Positions 17,996 to 26,511 of a DNA stretch of 64,000 nucleotides are shown piece after piece. Numbering within the stretch: the first letter of the stretch is position 1; each line of letters begins with the position of its first letter. Source of the stretch: Sphingomonas sp. NFR04 (lineage in GTDB: Bacteria; Pseudomonadota; Alphaproteobacteria; Sphingomonadales; Sphingomonadaceae); assembly GCF_900114095.1 (NCBI RefSeq), contig NZ_FORV01000003.1, forward strand, positions 434,001 through 498,000, read 5' to 3'. The position numbers were made by a program, and so were the translations under genes. The notes beneath the pieces are model-generated. The model was given only the letters and a program-made list of their open reading frames with translations. It had not been told where the DNA came from and ran no database searches.

Positions 17996-18082
17996 TGGTG
18001 CGGTCGAGAAGACTCGAACTTCCACGGCCTTTCGGCCACAACGACCTCAACGTTGCGCGTCTACCAGTTCCGCCACGACCGC
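17996..18082 (-). tRNA. tRNA-Leu (anticodon GAG)
   Basis: An 84-base class II tRNA body plus an encoded CCA (17996-17998). The acceptor stem is GCGGTCG/CGACCGC, the anticodon stem CAACG/CGTTG encloses the seven-base loop TTGAGGT giving anticodon GAG, a long variable arm GTGGCCGAAAGGCCGT is present as expected for leucine, and the T arm contains GTTCGAGTC. It reads CUC and CUU leucine codons. Confidence 0.95.
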
Positions 18083-18199
18083 ACGTGAATTTCCGCCGGC
18101 ATTTCCATACCAGCGGCTGGTAAGGCAGCGGCCCCTAGCAAAGCGAAATGGGGCTGGCAAGCCGCTTTGTGCGGGTTTCTTGCGTTGTCGCTTCCGCCT

Positions 18200-19570
18200 A
18201 TGCCCCGCTCCATGCCCGTCGCCACGCCGCTCGCCGCCGAAACGCGCCGCCTCCTCGCGCTGGCCTGGCCGGTGATGCTCACCGGGCTCAACTGGACAAT
18301 CCTGCACGTTACCGACGTGGTGGTGGTGGGCCTGGCGGGCAGCCACCAGGTCGCGGCCCTCGCGGCGAGCCGGACGATCACCTTCCCGGGAATCGTGATG
18401 GGGCTGGGCGCGCTGACCGGCATCCTCGTCCATGTCTCGCGCGCCGATGGTGCGGGCGAGCTGCGCCAGACCGGCCGCGTGCTCCACGAAGGGCTGCTGC
18501 TCGCGCTGCTGCTCGGCATGGCGAGCATGGCGATCCTGTTCGGCTTCGCGGCGCCCATGCTCGCCGGGGTGGGTGTTGCGCCCGATCTTGTCGCCGCGAG
18601 CACGCCAGTGGTGCAGGTGATGGCGCTCGCCTATCCGTTCCAGCTGCTCACCATCGCGACCAGCTTTTTCCTCGAAGGCGTCAGCCGGCCGGCGCGGGTG
18701 ACGGTGGTCAACCTCGCGGTGCTGCCGATCAACGCGCTGCTAGCCTGGCTGCTGGCCACCGGCGCCTGGGGACTTCCGGCGCTCGGCGCCGTCGGCGCGG
18801 CGACCGCCACCGCCATCGCCTCCGCACTCGGCGCAATCGGCATGCTTGCCGCCGCCTGGACGCTGCCGCGCGCCGAGCCGCGCGGCGTGCGGTTGCTCGG
18901 CGACTGGGGGCGGGCGGAAACGTGGCGCGGTGCCTGGGCCCTTGCCCAGTTCGGCGTGGTGCCGGCGGTTGCCTCGGGGCTCGAACTGGTCGGTTTCTCG
19001 ATCCTGATCGCGCTCTCGACGCAACTGGGGGAGACCACCGCCCATGCCTTCCAGATCGTCTTCTCGATCCACAACGTCACCTTCGCGGTGGCGCTGGGGC
19101 TGGGATCGGCGGCGGGGGTGCGCGTCGGCAATGCCGTGGGCGAGGGCGTGCCCCAGGCGGCGGCAGGGCGGGCGGGCATTGCCGCGCTGCTCGCCGGCCT
19201 AGCAACGGGACTGCTGGCGGCGTGCCTGATGTTCGTGCCGATGCTGGTGGTCGAGCGCTTCCCGGCACCCGGCGACGTGCATGCGATGGCGGCGACGATG
19301 CTGCTGCTCTGGGCGCCGTTTATCCTGTTCGACGGCGTCCAGGTGGTGTTCGTCTATGCGCTGCGCTCGCTGGGCGACCAGGTCGCGGCGGGCATCAACG
19401 GCATCCTCGCCTTCTTCCTGGTGACCGGCGGCCTGGGGCTGTGGCTGGTCCAGGCGGGGTTCGGCGCGACCGCGCTGGTGCTCGCCTCGGGGCTGGGCAT
19501 GGTGGCGGCGGCGCTGCTCGATGGCGGCCGCCTGCTCGTCGTCACCCGTCGAATTCGCTCACGAAGCTGA
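18200..19570 (+). CDS. MATE-family multidrug/sodium antiporter
   Basis: The 456-residue inner-membrane protein has twelve predicted hydrophobic segments in two pseudo-repeats, with the family's early A-W-P-V-M-L-T-G motif and the second-half V-A-L-G-L-G-S-A-A-G-V-R-V-G-N-A-V-G motif, typical of MatE domains. It exports cationic drugs or metabolites using a sodium or proton gradient. I use the ATG at 18200; ATG at 18212 is also possible. Its 3' end overlaps the convergent zinc-ribbon gene by 29 bases. Confidence 0.9.
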   Translation: MPRSMPVATPLAAETRRLLALAWPVMLTGLNWTILHVTDVVVVGLAGSHQVAALAASRTITFPGIVMGLGALTGILVHVSRADGAGELRQTGRVLHEGLLLALLLGMASMAILFGFAAPMLAGVGVAPDLVAASTPVVQVMALAYPFQLLTIATSFFLEGVSRPARVTVVNLAVLPINALLAWLLATGAWGLPALGAVGAATATAIASALGAIGMLAAAWTLPRAEPRGVRLLGDWGRAETWRGAWALAQFGVVPAVASGLELVGFSILIALSTQLGETTAHAFQIVFSIHNVTFAVALGLGSAAGVRVGNAVGEGVPQAAAGRAGIAALLAGLATGLLAACLMFVPMLVVERFPAPGDVHAMAATMLLLWAPFILFDGVQVVFVYALRSLGDQVAAGINGILAFFLVTGGLGLWLVQAGFGATALVLASGLGMVAAALLDGGRLLVVTRRIRSRS

Positions 19571-20237
19571 GCTTCACCGACTTGGCGCCGCTCGGCACGT
19601 CGACCTTGGCGCCGTTGAAGTCGAAGCCGCCCTGCGGCTCCAGCATGCGGACCGGCGGGGTGATCCGCCAGCTATAGACCTCGCGGCGCTCGCCATCGAG
19701 CAGCTGGATGCGGATATCCGGCACATGCTGGGCTGCGCCGCTGTCGTTGAGCACCTTGCCCGAGACGATGAACAGCTTGCTGCCGTCGGCGCGGGCCTGA
19801 AGCGCCACGTTCTTCTCGCTGAACACCAGCTGCGCATTCGCGCCCCCGATCGGCAGGCCGAGCTGGGTAAGCACCTGCGGCGCCTTCCAGTAGAGCAACG
19901 CCGCGCCGCCGAGCAGCACCGAGACGAGCGCAACCAGCGCCGCGATCGTCCAGCGGATGCCGCTGCGCTTCTTCGGCTCCGGCTCGTCGAAGGGATCGTA
20001 GCTCGGCTCGGGCGCGGGCTCGGCCGCGGCGAAGCTGCGTGAGGGGAGCGGCGCGGGTTCGGGCTCCGGCGTGGGTGCTGCCACCGGGGCGGGGGCCGGT
20101 GCGGTCAGCTCTAGCGGCGCGCCCGACTGGAACCAGCTATGCTTGCAATTGGCGCAGCGCACCGTGCGGCCGTCGGGGCCGATCGCCGCATCCGGCACCT
20201 CGTAGCGCGATCCGCACTGGCTGCACTCCAAGATCAT
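19542..20237 (-). CDS. MJ0042 zinc-ribbon membrane protein with C-terminal DUF3426-like domain
   Basis: A 231-residue protein in three parts: an N-terminal zinc ribbon with C-S-Q-C (5-8) and C-A-N-C (28-31), a Pro/Ala/Glu-rich linker to about residue 100, a single membrane helix (about 107-127), and an extracytoplasmic domain resembling DUF3426. Such proteins are common next to ftsEX in alphaproteobacteria; here it is divergent from ftsE. Its role is unknown. It starts at 20237, and its stop lies inside the end of the MATE gene. Confidence 0.82.
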   Translation of the reverse strand: MILECSQCGSRYEVPDAAIGPDGRTVRCANCKHSWFQSGAPLELTAPAPAPVAAPTPEPEPAPLPSRSFAAAEPAPEPSYDPFDEPEPKKRSGIRWTIAALVALVSVLLGGAALLYWKAPQVLTQLGLPIGGANAQLVFSEKNVALQARADGSKLFIVSGKVLNDSGAAQHVPDIRIQLLDGERREVYSWRITPPVRMLEPQGGFDFNGAKVDVPSGAKSVKLSFVSEFDG

Positions 20238-20403
20238 GCCCAAACCCCCTGGTACCTGCCGAAAACGCGGCAGGACGTGCGAGTCTAGCGGGGCCGATTC
20301 GGGCCAGCAAGCGACTTGGGACGGACGGCGGCTTGAGCGACATCCGGGGCTGTGCGATGGCGACCGGGTACCAAAGCGAACAGGAGGCCGGGCCGCACGG
20401 CGC

Positions 20404-21105
20404 ATGGGCAACATCGTGCACTTCGAAAATGTCGGCCTGCGCTATGGGACCGGACCGGAAACGCTGTCCGACGTGAGCTTCACGCTGGCGACGGGGGGCT
20501 TCTACTTCCTCACCGGCGCGTCGGGCGCCGGCAAGACCTCGCTGCTCAAGCTGCTCTACCTCGCTCAGCGGCCGACGCGCGGCGCGGTGCGACTGTTCGG
20601 CGAGGATGCGGGGTCGCTGCCGCGCGCGCGGCTGCCCGGCTTTCGCCGCCGCATCGGCGTGGTGTTCCAGGATTTCCGGCTGCTCCCGCAGCTTTCCGCC
20701 TATGACAATGTGGCACTTCCGCTGCGCGTCGCGGGGGTCCGCGAAAGCGAGATCGAGGCGCCGGTGATGGAGATGCTCGCCTGGGTGGGGCTGAGCGCGC
20801 GCGTCACCGCCAAGCCGCCGACGCTGTCGGGCGGCGAGCAGCAGCGCATCGCCATCGCTCGCGCGGTGATCGCCCGGCCCGAGATCCTGGTGGCCGACGA
20901 GCCGACCGGCAATGTCGATCCCGACATGGCGGACCGGCTGCTGCACCTGTTCGAGGCGCTCAATCGGCTGGGGACCACCATCGTCGTCGCGACCCACGAC
21001 CTCCACCTGATCGGCCGCATCCCGCGTGCGCAGCTGATGCGCGTCGAAAAGGGCAAGCTGGTCGATCCCAGCGGCCTGCTCCGCCATCCGCCGGGGGGCG
21101 CATGA
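20404..21105 (+). CDS. ftsE: Cell-division ABC transporter ATP-binding protein FtsE
   Basis: The 233-residue ATPase has Walker A G-A-S-G-A-G-K-T-S (38-46), Q-loop F-Q-D-F-R-L-L, signature L-S-G-G-E-Q-Q (141-147) and Walker B I-L-V-A-D-E-P-T-G-N, the last typical of the FtsE/LolD/MacB class. The F-Q-D-F-R-L-L-P motif is an FtsE hallmark. With FtsX it couples ATP hydrolysis to activation of periplasmic cell-wall hydrolases at the septum. The start at 20404 fits the family; the open frame upstream is not coding. It overlaps ftsX by ATGA. Confidence 0.93.
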   Translation: MGNIVHFENVGLRYGTGPETLSDVSFTLATGGFYFLTGASGAGKTSLLKLLYLAQRPTRGAVRLFGEDAGSLPRARLPGFRRRIGVVFQDFRLLPQLSAYDNVALPLRVAGVRESEIEAPVMEMLAWVGLSARVTAKPPTLSGGEQQRIAIARAVIARPEILVADEPTGNVDPDMADRLLHLFEALNRLGTTIVVATHDLHLIGRIPRAQLMRVEKGKLVDPSGLLRHPPGGA

Positions 21106-21986
21106 ACGGCTTCCGGCACCGCGCAGCGATCGACCTGCGGCTGCTCGGCGAGGGCCAGCGCGGCTGGGTGATGGCGGGCATCATGGGGATCATGCTGTTC
21201 CTCACCGTGCTGGCAGGCGCGCTGGGGCTGGGCGTGGCGCGCTCTGCCGGCGGGCTCGATCGGCAGCTCGCCGGGCAGCTGACCGTCCAGCTTGTCGAGC
21301 CCGATGCCGGGCTGCGCGACGTGCGTGCCAAGGCGCTGGTCGCGGCGATCGCGAAAGTGCCCGGCGTTGCCCGCGTCCGTGAGGCCGATCGCGCCGAGCT
21401 GGCGGCGCTGCTCAAGCCGTGGCTCGGCGATGTCGGGCTCGATCCCGAGCTGCCGATGCCGGTGCTGATCGACGTGACCGCGACCGAAGGCTCGGCCGCG
21501 CAAGTGACCGCCGCCGCCCGCCGCGTGGCTCCGCAGGCGCGGGTGGACAGCAGCGCGCGCTGGCTGTCGCCAGTGCGCGGGCTGCTCGGCGCGCTGGGGC
21601 TGGTCGCGATCGGGCTGGTGCTGGTCATCGCCGCCGCGACCGCGGGTGTTGCGCTGCTCGTCGCACGCGCGGGGCTGGACACGCACCGCGATACGATCGA
21701 CGTGCTCCACATGCTCGGATCGACCGACCTCCAGGTGGCGCGCCTCCTCCAGCGCCGAATCGCGCGCGACACGCTGCTCGGCGGCGCGATCGGCACGCTG
21801 GCGGCGCTGGCGCTGGTCGCGCTGTTCCAGACCAAGCTGGCGCTGACCGGGTCGGACGTGCTGGGCGGCGTGACGCTGGCGCCGGTCGACTGGACCTTGC
21901 TCCTGCTGCTGCCGATAGGTTTCGCGTTGCTCGCCACCGTGGCGACGCGGCTCACCGTGCTCCACACGCTGGGGCGCAAGCTGTGA
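21102..21986 (+). CDS. ftsX: Cell-division protein FtsX
   Basis: A 294-residue permease-like partner of FtsE: one N-terminal membrane helix (about 25-45), a periplasmic domain (50-165), and three more helices in the C-terminal FtsX/MacB-type domain with V-L-H-M-L-G-S-T-D-L-Q-V-A, matching the family's conserved L-x-G-A-x-D/x-x-I-A motif. It transmits FtsE ATPase activity to murein hydrolase activators. Overlaps at both ends (ATGA with ftsE, GTGA with the next gene) point to one operon. Confidence 0.92.
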   Translation: MNGFRHRAAIDLRLLGEGQRGWVMAGIMGIMLFLTVLAGALGLGVARSAGGLDRQLAGQLTVQLVEPDAGLRDVRAKALVAAIAKVPGVARVREADRAELAALLKPWLGDVGLDPELPMPVLIDVTATEGSAAQVTAAARRVAPQARVDSSARWLSPVRGLLGALGLVAIGLVLVIAAATAGVALLVARAGLDTHRDTIDVLHMLGSTDLQVARLLQRRIARDTLLGGAIGTLAALALVALFQTKLALTGSDVLGGVTLAPVDWTLLLLLPIGFALLATVATRLTVLHTLGRKL

Positions 21987-22522
21987 TCCGGCGGCTGTTC
22001 TTCCTGCTGGTGCTGCTGGCGCTGGCCTGGGGCGCAGGCTTCGCGCTGTTCCTGTTCAGCCTCGGCAAGCCGCTCGGCGGACACCGCACCGATGCCGTCG
22101 TCGTGCTGACCGGCGGGCCGGGGCGGATCCAGCGCGGGCTCGACGCGCTCCGCCGCGAGGATGCCAGGCGGATGCTGGTCAGCGGCGTGAACCCGGACGT
22201 GCGCCCGCGCGAACTGGCCGCGCAATTCCCGGCCGATCGCGCGCTGTTCCGCTGCTGCGTCGACCTCGGCCATGAGGCGGTCGACACCCGCTCCAATGCC
22301 GACGAGACCGGCCGCTGGGTGCGCGACCATGGCTATCGCAGCGTGCGGCTGGTCACTTCGGACTGGCACATGGCGCGGGCCCGGCTGGAGCTGCGCCATG
22401 TGCTGCAGGGCGTGGCGATCGTCGGCGACGGGGTGCCGAGCACCCCCGGATGGCGGATGCTGCTGCGCGAATATCACAAATATCTGGTGCGCCGGGGGGC
22501 GCTGTTGCTGGGGGTCGATTGA
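21983..22522 (+). CDS. YdcF-family (DUF218) membrane protein
   Basis: The 179-residue protein has an N-terminal membrane anchor (I-R-R-L-F-F-L-L-V-L-L-A-L) and a DUF218 domain with V-V-V-L-T-G-G-P-G-R-I near the start, L-V-S-G-V-N-P, S-N-A-D-E-T and V-T-S-D-W-H-M-A-R-A, all hallmark motifs. Family members (YdcF, SanA, ElyC) are linked to envelope integrity and lipid-carrier or peptidoglycan metabolism. It starts with GTG overlapping ftsX, and ends one base into plsC, so it probably acts in the envelope with its operon partners. Confidence 0.85.
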   Translation: MIRRLFFLLVLLALAWGAGFALFLFSLGKPLGGHRTDAVVVLTGGPGRIQRGLDALRREDARRMLVSGVNPDVRPRELAAQFPADRALFRCCVDLGHEAVDTRSNADETGRWVRDHGYRSVRLVTSDWHMARARLELRHVLQGVAIVGDGVPSTPGWRMLLREYHKYLVRRGALLLGVD

Positions 22523-23205
22523 TGGACGCGGTGCGTACTGTTCTCTTCCGCATCTTCTTCTACGGCGTGTCGATCCTCCTGGTGCTGTGCGTGCCGGTCG
22601 CGGCGCTGTTCGGCAGCCGATTCCTGCGCGCCTATTCGAACTTCTGGGCGTGGACGCTGCAATGGATGGTGCGCCGGATCGTCGGCGCGCGGCTGCGGAT
22701 CGAGGGCAAGGTGCCGGAGGGCCAGTTGCTGTTCGCCGGCAAGCATGAAAGCTATTTCGAGGCGCTGGAGCTGACCCGCATGCTCGGCAGCCCGGCGACG
22801 GTGATGAAGCGCGAGCTGGCCCGTATTCCGCTCTGGGGCTGGGCGGCGCAGCGCTATGGCACGATCGTCGTCGATCGCGAGGCCAATGCGACCGCGCTGC
22901 GCGCGATGATGCGCGCGGCGCAGGCAGCGCGGGCGAGCGGGCGCTCGGTGCTGATCTTCCCGGAGGGGACGCGGGTGCGCCCGGGCGAGGCGCCGCCGCT
23001 GCGCTCGGGCTTTGCCGGGCTTTACCGCGCGCTCGATCTGCCGGTGGTACCGGTGGCGGTGCGCAGCGGCACCGTCTGGCCGCGCAAGGGGCTGATGCGG
23101 CGGGGCGAGATCGTCTTCCGCTTTGGCGAACCGATACCGCCCGGGCTGCCCCGGCGCGAGATCGAGGCGCGGGTGCACGCGGCGATCAATGCGCTGAACG
23201 GGTGA
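22522..23205 (+). CDS. plsC: 1-acyl-sn-glycerol-3-phosphate acyltransferase (PlsC-like)
   Basis: A 227-residue membrane acyltransferase that makes phosphatidic acid. It has a hydrophobic N-terminus (about 9-30) and block II F-P-E-G-T-R (146-151). The catalytic block I reads K-H-E-S-Y-F-E (His75), that is H-x4-E rather than the commonest H-x4-D; this variant is common in alphaproteobacterial PlsC, so I do not read it as inactivating. It is the fourth gene of the ftsEX operon (TGATG junction), linking phospholipid synthesis with division genes. Confidence 0.87.
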   Translation: MDAVRTVLFRIFFYGVSILLVLCVPVAALFGSRFLRAYSNFWAWTLQWMVRRIVGARLRIEGKVPEGQLLFAGKHESYFEALELTRMLGSPATVMKRELARIPLWGWAAQRYGTIVVDREANATALRAMMRAAQAARASGRSVLIFPEGTRVRPGEAPPLRSGFAGLYRALDLPVVPVAVRSGTVWPRKGLMRRGEIVFRFGEPIPPGLPRREIEARVHAAINALNG

Positions 23206-23211
23206 CGCTGC

Positions 23212-23336
23212 TCACCCTCACCCTCCCCACCGCCTTCGGCGGCGGGTCCCCTCCCTCTCCCAAGGGGAGAGGGCGCTAATTCCCTCTCCCTTTGGGATAG
23301 GGAGGGAGCGGCGAAGCCGCGGAAGGGTGAGGGTGG
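23212..23336. repeat. Palindromic repeat, family B, copy 2
   Basis: Approximately 125 bases, about 90 percent identical by eye to the element at 7815-7937, with the same nested hairpins (CCGCCTTCGGCGG, CCCTCTCCCTTTGGGATAGGG) and CTCACCCTCACC/AGGGTGAGGG ends. It lies between the convergent plsC and crtB. Confidence 0.85.
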
Positions 23337-23349
23337 GATCAGGCTCGGC

Positions 23350-24273
23350 TTACCGAGGCCGGGTCCAAAGCCCTGCCGGCCGCGGCGTCGGCGCGCGACG
23401 TTTCGCCTGCGTCCACGCCTTCACGATCGCGCCGAGCTTCTCGCTGCCCGAGGTGGTGGTGCGGCTGTCCCAGGCCTGCGGGCCGCGTGCGCGTACCTTG
23501 CGCGCGATCCCGCCATAGATGTCGGCTGCTGCCAGCACCGCCCAGGCCGAGCGGAACGACAGCGCCGCCGCGCCGCCGCGCGCGCTGATCTCATAGCCTT
23601 CCGCCCGGTCGGCGAGGCGGGTGCCGAGAATCGCCAGCGCGTTGCGGTCGGCCATCGGGTCTGTCGCGCTAAGCCCCACTTCGGCGAGCCAGTCGGCGGG
23701 CAGGTAGCAGCGTCCGGCTTCGGCATCCTCGCCGATGTCGCGGGCGATATTGGCGAGCTGGAAAGCGAGGCCGAGGTCGCAGGCGCGGTCGAGCACGGGC
23801 TCGTCGTCGGGCGCCACGCCCATCACCACCGCCATCATGCAGCCGACCACGCCGGCGACATGGTAGCAATAGCGCAGCAGATCGTCCTCGGTCTGCGGGC
23901 GCCAGTCCTCGGCGTCGAGGGCGAAGCCGTCGATCAGGTCCCAGGCGAAGCGGTGCGGCATGCCGGTCTCGGCCGCGACGATGCGCAGCGCGTCGAACGC
24001 GGCGTCGCCGACCCAATCGCCTGCCAGCGCCGCGGCAGTGCGCGCGCGCACCTCCGCCAGTCGCGCCGCCGGATCGGCGACGCGGGTCATGCCATGGCCA
24101 TGGTCCTGGCCGTCGACGATGTCGTCGCAGCGGCGGCACCAGGCATAGAGCAGCCAGGCGCGCTCGCGGGTCTTGGGGTCGAACAGCTTGCTCGCGGCGG
24201 CGAAGCTGCGCGAGCCGCGGGCGATCGACTCGCCCGCGGTCGCGACGATCGCATCGCGGCCGGGAAAGCGCAT
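23350..24273 (-). CDS. crtB: Phytoene/squalene synthase (CrtB)
   Basis: The 307-residue prenyl condensing enzyme joins two geranylgeranyl diphosphates into phytoene, the first carotenoid step. The two Asp-rich diphosphate/Mg sites are D-D-I-V-D (50-54) and A-R-D-I-G-E-D (177-183), with the conserved Y-A-W-C-R-R-C-D just before the first. The frame is open far upstream into the LOG gene's antisense-like frame, but the ATG at 24273 overlaps the LOG stop (TAATG) and starts the alignment. A C-terminal extension of about 30 residues is Arg/Thr-rich and less conserved. Confidence 0.93.
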   Translation of the reverse strand: MRFPGRDAIVATAGESIARGSRSFAAASKLFDPKTRERAWLLYAWCRRCDDIVDGQDHGHGMTRVADPAARLAEVRARTAAALAGDWVGDAAFDALRIVAAETGMPHRFAWDLIDGFALDAEDWRPQTEDDLLRYCYHVAGVVGCMMAVVMGVAPDDEPVLDRACDLGLAFQLANIARDIGEDAEAGRCYLPADWLAEVGLSATDPMADRNALAILGTRLADRAEGYEISARGGAAALSFRSAWAVLAAADIYGGIARKVRARGPQAWDSRTTTSGSEKLGAIVKAWTQAKRRAPTPRPAGLWTRPR

Positions 24274-24854
24274 TACAGCTGTTCGCGCCGCAGCTGTGCG
24301 ATCGGCACCACCGGCTGCGCCTCGGCCATCTTGGTCAGCAGCCCGTCGATCGTGGAGTCGACCAGCAGCAGCCCCTGATGCTGGGGCCGCACGAAGCCGA
24401 CGGTACCCATATGCTCCCAGAACTCGACCAGCTTGTCGTAATAGCCGGCGATGTTGAGCAGGCCGATCGGATCGGCGTGATAGCCGAGCTGCGCCCAGCT
24501 CATCGCCTCCCACAGCTCGTCCATGGTGCCGGTGCCGCCGGGCAGGTTGACGAAGCCGTCGGCCAGCTCGGTGAAGCGCGCCTTGCGCTCGTGCATCGTC
24601 TCGCAGACTTCGAGGCTGGTGAGCCCGCGGTGCGCGACCTCGGCATTGACCAGCAGGGTGGGGATCACGCCGATCACCTCGCCGCCGGCCTCCAGCGCCG
24701 CATCGGCGACTGCGCCCATCAGGCCGAGGCGGCCACCGCCATAGACGACGCCGATGCCGCGCTCGGCGAGCGTGCGGCCCAGCGCGCGGGCGGCTTCGAT
24801 ATAGACCGGATCGGCCGGGCTGGCCGAGCCGCAATAGACGGCGATACGCTTCAT
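24273..24854 (-). CDS. LOG-family protein (TIGR00730, nucleoside-5'-monophosphate phosphoribohydrolase)
   Basis: A 193-residue Rossmann-like protein with both family motifs: G-G-G-R-L-G-L-M-G (39-47) and the catalytic P-G-G-T-G-T-M-D-E (105-113). LOG enzymes cleave cytokinin or other nucleoside monophosphates into base and ribose phosphate; in bacteria the role is usually nucleotide salvage. It lies between crtI and crtB in the same direction and its stop overlaps the crtB start, so it is probably cotranscribed with crtB. Confidence 0.9.
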   Translation of the reverse strand: MKRIAVYCGSASPADPVYIEAARALGRTLAERGIGVVYGGGRLGLMGAVADAALEAGGEVIGVIPTLLVNAEVAHRGLTSLEVCETMHERKARFTELADGFVNLPGGTGTMDELWEAMSWAQLGYHADPIGLLNIAGYYDKLVEFWEHMGTVGFVRPQHQGLLLVDSTIDGLLTKMAEAQPVVPIAQLRREQL

Positions 24855-24911
24855 GCTGTGCTCCTGTGGCGGGGCTGATAGCGTGTTTTGGCGGGGAGGG
24901 AGAGCCTGATC

Positions 24912-25026
24912 TTAAGCCCCTCCCCTTAAGGGGAGGGGTTGGGGGTGGGGCAGTGTCTCACAGAGACCAACGAACGGACTGGCATCCCTCCACCCCCAAC
25001 CCCTCCTCCAAGGAGGAGGGGCTAAA
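24912..25026. repeat. Palindromic repeat, family C
   Basis: The outer arms TTAAGCCCCTCC / GGAGGGGCTAAAG and inner arms GGGGTTGGGGGTGGGG / CCACCCCCAACCCC enclose a 30-base core. It separates crtI from the LOG gene on the same strand, so it may partly uncouple crtYI from LOG-crtB transcription. Confidence 0.8.
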
Positions 25027-25032
25027 GTTCGT

Positions 25033-26511
25033 TCAGGCCATCTCGCCCAGCATCAGCTCGGCGGTCGCCTTGGCGCTTCCCACCACGCCCGGAATACCCG
25101 CACCCGGATGGGTACCCGCCCCCACGAAATACAGGTTCGAAATCGCATCGTCGCGATTGTGCACGCGGAACCAGGCGCTCTGGGTGAGGATCGGCTCGAG
25201 GCTGAAGCCCGAGCCGTGATGCGCCGCCAGATCGTCGCGGAAGTCGGTCGGCGCGTAATGGAACTTGGTGACGATCCGCTCGGCCAGGTCCGGGATCAGC
25301 CGGCGCTGGACTTCCGCCAGGATGCGCGATTCCAGGATCGGTCCCACTTCGTTCCAGTCCGCCGGGAACTTGCCGAGATGCGGCACCGGCGCCAGCGCGT
25401 AGAAGGTCGAATGGCCCTCGGGCGCCATGCTCGGGTCCGAGGCGCTTGGGTGGTGGAGGTAGAGCGAGAAGTCCTCGCTCACCACGCCGTGGGTGTAGAT
25501 GTCGTCGAGCAGCCCCTTATAGCGCGGGCCGAACAGGATCATGTGGTGCGGGATGTCGGGGAAGGTGCCGCGCAACCCGAAATGCACGACGAACAGCGAG
25601 GGCGAGTAGCGCTTGTTGACCAGCCGGTTCGCCGTCCGCCGCGCGCTGCGCGAATTTCGCAGCAGGTCGCGGTAGCTGTGGACGATGTCGGCGTTGCTCG
25701 CCACCGCGTCGACCTCGACCTCGAAGCCGCTATGCGTGCGCACGCCGACGACGCGGTCGCCCAGCGTCAGGATCTCGTCGACCGGGTCGCCGATCCGTAC
25801 CGTGCCGCCCAGCCGCTCGAAATGCGTGATCATGCCCGCGATCAGCCGGTTGGTGCCGCCCTCGGCCCACCACACGCCGCCGTCGCGCTCCAGCTTGTGG
25901 ATCAGCGCATAGATGCTGCTGGTCGCCATCGGGTTGCCGCCGACGAGCAGGGTGTGGAACGACAGCGCCTCGCGCAGCTTCTCGTTCTTCACATAGCCCG
26001 CGACGACCGAATAGACCGAGCGCCAGGCCTGGTTCTGCATCAGCGCAGGCGCTGCCTTGAGCATCGACTTGAAGTCGAGGAACGCCTTGGCGCCCAGCTT
26101 TACATAGCCTTCCTGGTAGACCCGCTCGGAATATTCCAGGAACTTGCGATAGCCGGCGATGTCATTCGCATCGAGCTTGGCGATCTCGCCCGCCAGCACG
26201 GCGTCGTCATTGGTATAGTCGAAGGTCGTCCCGTCGGGCCAGGACAGGCGGTAGAAGGGCGTGACCGGCTTGAGCGTCACGTCCTCCGAAATGTCATGGC
26301 CGGAGAGGCGCCACAGCTCCTTCAGCGCATCGGGATCGGTGATCACCGTCGGGCCGCCGTCGAAGGTGAAGCCGTCGCGCTCCCAATAATAGGCGCGGCC
26401 GCCCGGCTTGTCGCGGGCCTCGATCACGGTGGTGTCCACCCCCGCCGACTGGAGACGGATGGCAAGGGCGAGGCCGCCGAACCCGGCGCCGATCACGACT
26501 GCGCGGCGCAT
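25033..26511 (-). CDS. crtI: Phytoene desaturase (CrtI)
   Basis: A 492-residue FAD-dependent desaturase that converts phytoene to lycopene. It starts with the dinucleotide-binding motif V-V-I-G-A-G-F-G-G-L (5-14), continues with the CrtI signature G-G-R-A-Y-Y-W-E-R-D-G-F-T-F-D-G-G-P-T, and ends with the conserved G-A-G-T-H-P-G-A-G-I-P-G-V motif. The ATG at 26511 shares a base with the crtY stop (TGATG), showing tight coupling. Number of desaturation steps is not deducible, but lycopene fits with the adjacent cyclase. Confidence 0.95.
   Translation of the reverse strand: MRRAVVIGAGFGGLALAIRLQSAGVDTTVIEARDKPGGRAYYWERDGFTFDGGPTVITDPDALKELWRLSGHDISEDVTLKPVTPFYRLSWPDGTTFDYTNDDAVLAGEIAKLDANDIAGYRKFLEYSERVYQEGYVKLGAKAFLDFKSMLKAAPALMQNQAWRSVYSVVAGYVKNEKLREALSFHTLLVGGNPMATSSIYALIHKLERDGGVWWAEGGTNRLIAGMITHFERLGGTVRIGDPVDEILTLGDRVVGVRTHSGFEVEVDAVASNADIVHSYRDLLRNSRSARRTANRLVNKRYSPSLFVVHFGLRGTFPDIPHHMILFGPRYKGLLDDIYTHGVVSEDFSLYLHHPSASDPSMAPEGHSTFYALAPVPHLGKFPADWNEVGPILESRILAEVQRRLIPDLAERIVTKFHYAPTDFRDDLAAHHGSGFSLEPILTQSAWFRVHNRDDAISNLYFVGAGTHPGAGIPGVVGSAKATAELMLGEMA

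Noticed and set aside
15422-18088. An 888-residue plus-strand open frame
   Set aside because: It is the antisense of the TonB receptor and tRNA; absence of stops is an effect of high GC, and the composition is shadow-like.
22744-22763. PlsC H-x4-E instead of H-x4-D as an inactivating change
   Set aside because: The variant is common in alphaproteobacterial PlsC-like enzymes as far as I know, and the rest of the motifs are intact.
23350-24834. Possible LOG-CrtB fusion protein in one open frame
   Set aside because: The upstream part of that frame is not the LOG reading frame; LOG is intact in its own frame, and crtB has its own ATG.
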